This document shows positions 57,041 to 64,000 of a DNA stretch of 64,000 nt, in pieces; the first letter of the stretch is position 1; each line of letters begins with the position of its first letter. The translations under genes were made by a program, and so were the position numbers. Location of the stretch: NCBI RefSeq assembly GCF_026151205.1, contig NC_087078.1:4731675-4795674 (forward strand). Direction: 5' to 3'. The DNA comes from Bolinopsis microptera. Lineage: Eukaryota; Ctenophora; Tentaculata; Lobata; Bolinopsidae. Below the pieces are notes generated by a model, which saw only the letters and a program-made list of their open reading frames with translations, was not told the DNA's origin and searched no databases.

Positions 57041-58426
57041 AGAACTTAGCATGAACTTGAAGAACTGCTGTGATGAGAGAACTAAGAACCTTGCCGTGGC
57101 CTCGTTCTGTACGTGTGTGTGTTTCGCTGCTGGTGCGCCAGCCGGAACAGTTCAAAATATAGCCCTTTCTGAGAGCACGGACATCGACCTCTCAGTCGGG
57201 TATTACTCTGAGATGGTGAAAACGGTAGCAGGTATCGTCGCAGCAATCTTTTTTCACCCAGTCTACCAACTGATTGGGATCAAAGTCACTGCACTGCTGT
57301 CCACTGTTCTGGTGACTGGCAACTACTGGGTGATGATATGGATTGTGAATAAGTATATGATATACTTGTGGCCCATGGTTGTGATTGCAAATTCAGCAAG
57401 AGAAATCACAGAAGAATATGGGTTACTGGTTTATGGCAAAGTCTAGCGGAACTGTGATGGGGGGATTGGCAAACTACTTTTACTTCGAAGGAGTGACAAA
57501 GATATCCTCAAAAAACAGGGTCATTATCTACACAATCTGCGCAGGTGTTACCTTGTTTGCTAGTCTTGTAGCTGCATTTGGGATCACTGACAGTGACATA
57601 AAGAAAAGCGCAAAACGACATCAACCACTAAGAGATGAAGATATTGAAACCGTCCCCCGGGATGATTTCGACGAAATTACATACTCCACCAAGGGAGGGG
57701 AAGCAGATGTGAATGTTATGATGCCTGGGAAACCATATGGAGTGAATAAAGTCAAAGATTGGTTCAAAGTCATGATTAAGAAAGCTGGATTGAAAGAAGG
57801 TCTCGATTGGTTCACAGTTATGGCGAGGATTCCTGAATTCTGGCTTCTGCTCATTCCTCTTATCTACTGGGGATTTATATGGGGATACTTCATAAAGATA
57901 CTTCCTACAGCTACAGCATCCATTTCCGACAAAAGAAACCTTATTCCTCTTACATCTGTAATACATGGGGTATGTTCCCTAGTTGGATCGACAACTTGGA
58001 ACCTTCTCTCAAAGATCACCAACAACATTTGTTGCATCGTGTTTGCTTCAGCGATGCTCTTGGCATCACTCATACTTTCTATATTGATCTTCCCCAAAGG
58101 TGCAGCCTCGGAGATTTTGGCGCTTGGTTCAACTGAGACCTACATCACAATTCACACCTGACTCCATTCACGTTGTTGTGATCTGTGCTTTGATTGGGCT
58201 AGCTGACAGTGGAGTGAGCATCATTTACTATACAACAGCTGGACGGATTTACGGAGACGAGCCAGCTCTAGGGTATTCTACCAACGCCATTGGTTTCTAT
58301 TTATTCTACACGTGTTCCATGTTTTCTCCTTCCCTATTTGATCTCCACATCTTCTGCTACTGTATGATCGCATCAGTTGTTGCAATGTGCCTTGTATTTC
58401 CCTTCGGACTGAGAAAATACCTTTAG
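57041..58426 (+). pseudogene. UNC93/MFSD11-like major facilitator, frameshifted and intronless
   Basis: UNC93-type proteins are multi-pass relatives of MFS transporters. The frame begins MNLKNCCDERTKNLAVASF and runs through hydrophobic helices to about 57385. There the frame changes, and roughly 15 residues expected in the family (the segment usually holding a WxxQGxY-like motif) are absent. The second frame carries KNMGYWFMAKSSGTVMGGLA, a soluble loop of about 70 residues and more helices to GSTETYITIHT. A second single-base shift near 58145-58160 leads to PDSIHVVVICALIGLADSGV and the end at FPFGLRKYL. About 450 residues in total, as expected. Two breaks and no introns over 1.4 kb, unlike the other genes here, suggest a processed or decaying copy; no poly-A or target duplication was seen. 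Sequencing errors are an alternative explanation. Confidence 0.7.
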
Positions 58427-58974
58427 AAGTCGATAATAGGTTTGATTGACGATGCCAATCCTTCGCAGCTCGGTGTGGCCCATAGTACTGTCTAGCTCGG
58501 TCACCGAGTTGGTAGCTAGAGCCCTTTTACCGCCGGACGGCGGGCGCCCCACTGCAAGGACTCTTGTTAGAGCAAATAATTTGGAGAAGATATGTTTGGC
58601 TAGCCATAATTTTTATTAACGCCTTTTAATTCACGTTGTGAATAATTTCATTATTTCATTTGCATGCTAATTGCTATATGGATTTTACAGAACCCATATA
58701 ATTTGGATTGGAATTCCTTTACAGGTAAGATTAAGACCGACCGTGTCAACTTGTCTTTTTAAATATTTAAGTCTTTATAATATAGTACGCGCTGTGTACC
58801 ACACTGCCAAAGCCAGAATTTCAAAGGTTTCATAAATTTCAATAATATAATAGTGCTCAGTTTGCCGAAGACAAACATTTTTGGGGGGGGGGGGGGGGTC
58901 GCCCCTGCTTATAATGGTTCTATTTTTGATCAATTATTGCTGTACTATGTAAAATTTGAAAAGTATTCAATAAA
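58427..58974. other. Gene-free interval after the pseudogene
   Basis: A GC-rich patch at 58460-58560 has short inverted stretches (GCTCGGTCACCGAG; CCGCCGGACGGCGG). A 17-bp poly-G run lies near 58884. I see no tRNA-type B box. Confidence 0.45.
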
Positions 58975-59160
58975 ACAGTAACCAAAGTAACAACAGTAAC
59001 AACAGTAACCAAAGTAACCAAAATAACCAAAGTAACCAAAGTAACCAAAGTAACCAAAATAACCAAAGTAACCAAAGTAACCAAAGTAACCAAAGTAACC
59101 GAAGTAACTAAAGTAACCGAAGTAACCAAAGTAACCAAAGTAACCAAGGTACCCACAGTA
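58975..59160. repeat. 9-bp array (AACCAAAGT)n
   Basis: About 20 imperfect copies. Confidence 0.9.
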
Positions 59161-59346
59161 ACCACATTATGATAAAACTATGAAGAGTTATATATATAAT
59201 ATTGTGTTTGAGACGAGAATAATGTAATTTACAAATATTTAGTCGTCAATAAACGGTAGTTGTCTCATCCAAGAAATTATTCAACATCATCCTTTCAATT
59301 TTAATTATCAGCCGTAAACTTGTTAGTAAATTAGTTTTAATTTGCA

Positions 59347-62300
59347 ATGAACAAACTCAACCAGTGTCAAAAGGTAAGTGGCTTGTAATATGGCTAATTA
59401 ATTTTGTTAAACACTTTGTCATAATTAAAATTAAAGTGGCGAATGAAAACGACCGCACAATATCATTTCCAATTACAAAAGCACTAAGAACGTTTCTTCA
59501 GGCACGGCTAAATAATACTACTCTACTAAGTGGGTAAGAGTTTGGTTTAAAAGCAGCTTAACCTTGACTTTAAAAGCACTCCAAACTCTGTGGCAGAATC
59601 TGTGGCAGAGTCTGTGGCAGAGTCTGTGGCAGAGTCCGTGGCAGAGTCTGTGGCAGAGTCCGTGGCAGAGTCTGTGGCAGAGTCTGTGGCAGAGTCTGTG
59701 GCAGAGTCCGTGGCAGAGTCTGTGGCAGAGTCCGTGGCAGAGTCTGTGGCAGAGTCTGTGGCAGAGTCTGTGGCAGAGTCTGTGGCAGAGTCTGTGGCAG
59801 AGTCCGTGGCAGAGTCCGTGGCAGAGTCTGTGGCAGAGTCTGTGGCAGAGTCTGTGGCAGAGTCTGTGGCAGAGTCTGTGGCAGAGTCTGTGGCAGAGTC
59901 TGTGGCAGAGTCCGTGGCAGAGTCCGTGGCAGAGTCTGTGGCAGAGTCTGTGGCATAGTCTGTGGCATAGTCTGTGGCAGAGTCTGAGGCAGAGTCTGTG
60001 GCAGAATCCGTGGCAGAGTCTGTGGCAGAGTCTGTGGCAGAGTCTGTAGCAGAGTCTGTGGTAAAGTCTGTGGCAGAGTCTGTGTCAGAGTCTGTGGCAG
60101 AATCTGTGGCAGAGTCTGTAGCAGAGTCTGTGGTAAAGTCTGTGGCAGAGTCTGTGGCAGAGTCTGTGGCAGAGTCTGTGGCAGAGTCCGTGGCAGAGTC
60201 TGTAGCAGAGTCTGTGGCAGAGTCTGTGGCAGAGTCCGTGGCAGAGTCTGTAGCAGAGTCTGTGGTAAAGTCTGTGGCAGAGTCCGTGGCAGAGTCTGTA
60301 GCAGAGTCTGTGGTAAAGTCTGTGGTAGAGTCTGTGGCAGAGTCTGTGGCAGAGTCTGTGGCAGAGTCTGTGGCAGAGTCTGTGGCAGAGTCTGTGACAG
60401 AGTCTGGGCAGAGTCTGTGCAGAGTCTGTGGCAGAGTCTGTGGCAGAGTCTGTGGCAGAGTCTGTGGCAGAGTCTGTGGCAGAGTCTGTGGCAGAGTCTG
60501 TGTCAGAGTCTGTGTCAGAGTCTGTGGCAGAGTCTGTGTCAGAGTCTGTGGCAGAGTCTGTGGCAGAGTCTGTGGCAGAGTCTGTGGCAGAGTCTGTGGC
60601 AGAGTCTGTGGCAGAGTCTGTGGCAGAGTTTGTGGTAAAGTCTGTGGCAGAAACGGTGGTAGATTATGTGGTAAAGTCTGTGGCAGAGTCTGTGTCAGAG
60701 TCTGTTGCAGAGTCCGTGGCAGAGTCTGTGGCAGAGTCTGTGGTAAATTATGTGGTAAAGTCTGTGGCAGAGTCTGTGGCAGAGTCTGTGTCAGAGTCTG
60801 TGTCAGAGTCTGTGGCAGAGTCTGTGGCAGAGTCTGTGTCAGAGTCTGTGGCAGAGTCTGTGGCAGAGTCTGTGGCAGAGTCCGTGGCAGAGTCTGTAAC
60901 AGAGTCTGTGGTAAAGTCTGTGACAGAGTCTGTGGCAGAGTCTGTGGCAGAGTATGTGGCAGAGTCTGTGGCAGAGTCTGTGGCAGAGTCTGTGGCAGAG
61001 TCTGTGGCAGAGTTTGTGGTAAAGTCTGTGGCAGAGTCTGTGGTAGATTATGTGGTAAAGTCTGTGGCAGAGTCTGTGGCAGAGTCTGTGTCAGAGTCTG
61101 TGTCAGAGTCTGTGGTAAAGTCTGTGGCAGAGTCTGTGTCAGAGTCTGTGGTAAAGTCTGTGGCAGAGTCTGTGGCTCTAGTGGTAAGAACGCTCGTTTC
61201 ATTTGTACTAAGCCCCTTATTACTTATAGTTAATATGTGTGTGGTGAACTCCTCCAGGATACTGCTATGTGTATTTTAAAGACGTGTCTATTAATCGTTT
61301 TTTACGTGTATTATCAGACCCCAAATAGTGAATGGCGAGAATGTTTAAATATAGTATCACTATGAGTATGAATTGCGCTGTTTGAGATGTTAGAACTTCA
61401 TCTCAGACGGAACATGTGACTCTTATCACGTGTTGCTCTCTTAACATGTACTGGCTCGCTGCTCTGACTTATCACTACCGAACTTGATGTCCTTTGTGTG
61501 TTTGCGCTGCTACTTCGCTACTCTCTATTTCGTTTTAATCAAAAATCATGCTTCTTATCAAATTCTTGCTATTTGAATAATGTCTTTAAGAAAGTGCTTT
61601 ATGTTGAAAATTGGGATATCACACCCGAATAAATCACAGTAGGAATAAGTTGTGTCGCGAGCTCGGATGAATATATTCTGTTATCTTAGAAATTGAAACC
61701 CAAAATAAACCCTTGCCATCGCCATGGCAACATATTATGTGACACTTACAGCCTTACTGTAAGGGTATTTTCGATATTGCTAGCCCTGGTAAGTACATTT
61801 GTGACGACCTGATTACTATTTGTTGGTTTTCGATAGGTGACAACTTTTATTGCACCGCACAAAAATAGGCGGCCATTTTTGTGCGGCCATTCATAAGATT
61901 CAGCCGAATTTTAATTAAGATTTAGAAATACGCACGATGTTCAGTTACTCCAGTAGCAGAGAGGGGATGTTCAGTAGATATGTGGTAAAATCATTTAATG
62001 CTTCAATATTTGATTAGTAGGCTAAGCTTTGTTCCGTTTGTACACTATAAAATTATTAGTTCAGATCATGAATACTCGAAAGCGAGGATATACAACGTGG
62101 GCCAATCTTCGCCTTAAGTCTAAAAACCTTCAGGTAACGGTATATATACAACAACATCACATTTACATTTTACACACACACCTTCAGGCAACCATGGTAA
62201 CGGTCTAGATACAACAAAATTATTCATCTCATTCACACACAAGATAATTAAATAATTTCATGATTCAGAAATAAAACTGCAAAATTTGAAAGTATGAACT

Positions 62301-63596
62301 ACGTTTACAAGAGTTCATTAGAGATAAAAAGAGTTGAATAAAAAGTTTGACCCAGTCCCATAAGTTAGTGTTAACTGTTTATGCTTTTGATGGTGTCATA
62401 ATGAATCAGTGTCACCACAATACCATTACATTACCACTACACAACTGCATAACTATGACGTCATTACTATCACGTAACTACTATGACGTAATTACTATGA
62501 CGTAATTCTGTTGAATCGACATTACTTGCCACTGAATGTGCTGGTTAACTTTATAAGTGGATACATTTGTTATTTTTCAATTTGTTGCCATGTTTTGACT
62601 TAGTGTTTTCAGTTGAACAATGTATTTTTTGAGCTGTACAAGGGAACGAACATGAAAACGTTCGTAGAATCACTGATTGGAAAAGAGGTCAAGAAGTTAA
62701 AAGGCTGGGAAAATCTCTCCAGTGCACAGGTACAGTGCGTTATTGTGTGTGTTTACTGTTGCTGTATAATATATATCATCATTTAAAACTTATAAAACGT
62801 TATTACGATATGAGCTAAGACAAATGGACTATATCTCTCCGAGAAGGGCCGTCAAAAAGTTGTTAAATAATGCAATGTTCACAAGCTCATTCATCCATTA
62901 TAAAAGTATAAAGACTGCCTAATTTCAGCAAGTAACAAGAGTTGAGTGGATAGTGGACGAACTGAAAGAGGCGGGAGTTCTCAAGAACTCGTTCTACTGC
63001 GAGTACCCAGCTCTGGGGCGTGGCTCGTATGATGAGGCTGAGTGGTTTCTGTGGTGCATGGTCAAAGCTGACATTTACAGGTACAACTGCACAAGGCTGG
63101 CCTACCAGCTTTAATCAATTATAATTAAGGGCCAAGGGGGTTTAGTCCGCTAATTATAATTAAAGGAGTTTAGTCCGCTAATGAACAACAAGGCTTGTCA
63201 TTTAACATGTTGTAATAAACAAACTTTTCAAAGCGTGGTAAATAATAATAAATCTACACGCCATAAACAGAACTTTCAATTTAAGCTTATTCGACAAATT
63301 TTCTATAAAATGATTTGATAAAATCTTAATCATGAAACGTCGAACAGTTTTAACGATAAAACAGAAAATTTGAAATGATTAGTTTCGTAGAATAAAACGG
63401 TACAAATAATTGTTTTTTTAACCAATATCTCTTTTTCTCGCAAAGTGTTTGAGATCACACTTTCTTATTTCAGAGTGTTTGAGAACACACTATCTTATTT
63501 CGAGGACAACACGCTACTTCTCAACAGCCCATATTCCTACTACTTCAAAGAGGAGGATACCGACCCTGTCCCTAAAGGGAGAAGTCTCTTCGCTAA
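59347..63596 (+). CDS. Calponin-homology (CH)-like protein, 5' part; continues off window
   Basis: CH domains occur in actin-binding and signalling proteins. Exons: candidate first exon 59347-59373 (MNKLNQCQK, phase 0, GTAAGT donor), then 62065-62133, 62613-62729, 62929-63080 and 63474-63596, all phase-consistent. If the first exon is wrong, translation can start at 62068. The product has RGYTTWANLRLKSK with the early Trp, VFFELYKGTNMKTFVESLIG (the leucine-rich helix and G of a CH domain), TRVEWIVDELKEAGV, and WFLWCMVKADIYRVFE, like the closing helix. The frame reaches TAA at 63598, but GCTAA|GTAAAT is a good donor and the protein would otherwise be short, so I expect splicing beyond 64000. 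Intron 1 would contain the 12-bp array. Confidence 0.62.
59585..61178. repeat. 12-bp array (GTGGCAGAGTCT)n, 1.6 kb
   Basis: About 132 units with substitutions concentrated in GTGGCAGAGTCC, GTGTCAGAGTCT, GTGGTAAAGTCT and GTAGCAGAGTCT, and a 3' half that repeats as larger blocks (about 60470-60770 and 60960-61130). Open in several frames on both strands (AESV, CGRV, TDSA, LPQT) because the unit is a multiple of three. No evidence chooses a coding frame. Confidence 0.95.
61180..62064. other. Gene-free AT-rich interval (putative intron)
   Basis: No independent gene seen. It would be the 3' part of intron 1 of the CH-like gene. Confidence 0.4.
63444..63503 (+). repeat. 30-bp duplication across a splice acceptor
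   Basis: Two adjacent 30-bp copies, 26 of 30 identical. Copy 1 (63444-63473) ends CTTTCTTATTTCAG and is the polypyrimidine tract and AG of the intron. Copy 2 (63474-63503) is the beginning of the exon and encodes VFENTLSYF. In copy 2 the matching position reads TTTCGA, so only copy 1 is an acceptor. Confidence 0.88.
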
Positions 63597-63604
63597 GTAA
63601 ATCT

Positions 63605-64000
63605 TAACCTTTCTTACACTATAGTTTTAATATTAGTGGAACAATGAACCCATTTTGGAGCCATTTTTCCGAGGCCGAATAAAGGAAAGTCTTGTTTATT
63701 TATCTTTATCAATCTGACAAACTGATTTTTATAAGTTAATAGTTTTATGGGATATAGTTATTAATGATATATATAAATGATATGTATACAGTACCTAATT
63801 AGCTACGTGGGACACATTAAACGCATATTTGGATATATAGAAAACGTTCTTGAATGAAATCCTGCGTAATCTTGTGAGCATACCGACGGTTCTTCACAAT
63901 TTGAAATAAGCTTAAAGCAAGCTGAGCGCCGCTCAATAGCAAACGGCAAACTCTGGAAACGAACAGGTAAGTTTGTAAAGAGTCTGCCACCTGCCACTTT
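63605..64000. other. Right end of window, no gene recognised
   Basis: AT-rich and probably intronic to the CH-like gene. A 64-codon minus frame (63803-63997) has no recognised similarity. Confidence 0.4.

Noticed and set aside
58480-58560. tRNA or tRNA-derived SINE
   Set aside because: An A-box-like GAGTTGGTAGCTAGAGC is present, but no B box or cloverleaf could be drawn.
59547-61279. Repeat ORFs of up to 551 codons (AESV, TDSA, LPQT)
   Set aside because: 12-bp unit open in several frames on both strands; no start context, domain or splice evidence favours one.
62068-63600. RUN domain for the gene at the right end
   Set aside because: GRG followed by a hydrophobic helix resembled RUN proteins, but the early TTWANLRL, LYKGTNMKTFVESLIG and the closing WFLWCMVKADIY fit a CH domain in order and spacing.

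Overview
The window is nuclear DNA from an animal. It is AT-rich, its genes are cut by GT-AG introns into exons of about 45-170 nt, and the recognisable products are metazoan-type: two annexins, a Tctex1-domain dynein light chain relative, a calponin-homology-like (CH) protein, an UNC93/MFSD11-like transporter relic and a small secreted cysteine-rich protein. The mix suggests an invertebrate, but I cannot place the phylum from this sequence. More than a third of the window is tandem repeat, and most long open frames are only repeat arrays read in several frames.

Layout. A minus-strand annexin (about 3.05-14.5 kb, nine coding exons, last exon off the left edge) has introns filled with 5-, 7- and 33-bp arrays. 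From 14.7 to 30 kb there are no confident genes: minisatellites, a hairpin-ended element (15.9-17.5 kb), a hAT-type element with an 8-bp target duplication (18.2-19.4 kb), a 48-bp minisatellite, long microsatellites, and LINE and Helitron fragments. A four-exon Tctex1 gene lies at 30.9-33.1 kb (+). It is followed by an element with inverted termini, a short Helitron, a 23-bp minisatellite and a second hairpin-ended element (37.2-38.0 kb). A plus-strand annexin (38.85-45.9 kb) holds a 4.1-kb C-rich array in its first intron. Next come a 34-bp minisatellite, a secreted cysteine-rich protein gene (48.1-49.2 kb, -), a third hairpin-rich element carrying a short Crypton-like ORF (49.3-50.3 kb), a MITE, a compound inverted-repeat element with a pogo-type transposase relic (53.8-56.1 kb), the UNC93-like pseudogene (57.0-58.4 kb), and a CH-like gene (59.3 or 62.1 kb onward) that probably runs off the right edge.

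The most interesting signal is at splice junctions. In both annexins the repeat unit of a tandem array is the junction itself. The 33-bp array is the end of the repeat-4 exon plus its GTTAGT donor. A shorter array upstream of the same exon repeats its acceptor and first codons. In the other annexin a 44-bp array is the end of exon 2 plus its GTAAGT donor. The CH-like gene has a two-copy, 30-bp version across an acceptor. The annexins are each other's control: they share exon boundaries, so the normal junction positions are known.

The second interesting signal is a set of elements whose ends are clusters of GC-rich hairpins, two copies of which share a cloverleaf-like left end, a conserved right end and an internal X-box/E-box/CCAAT promoter-like segment.
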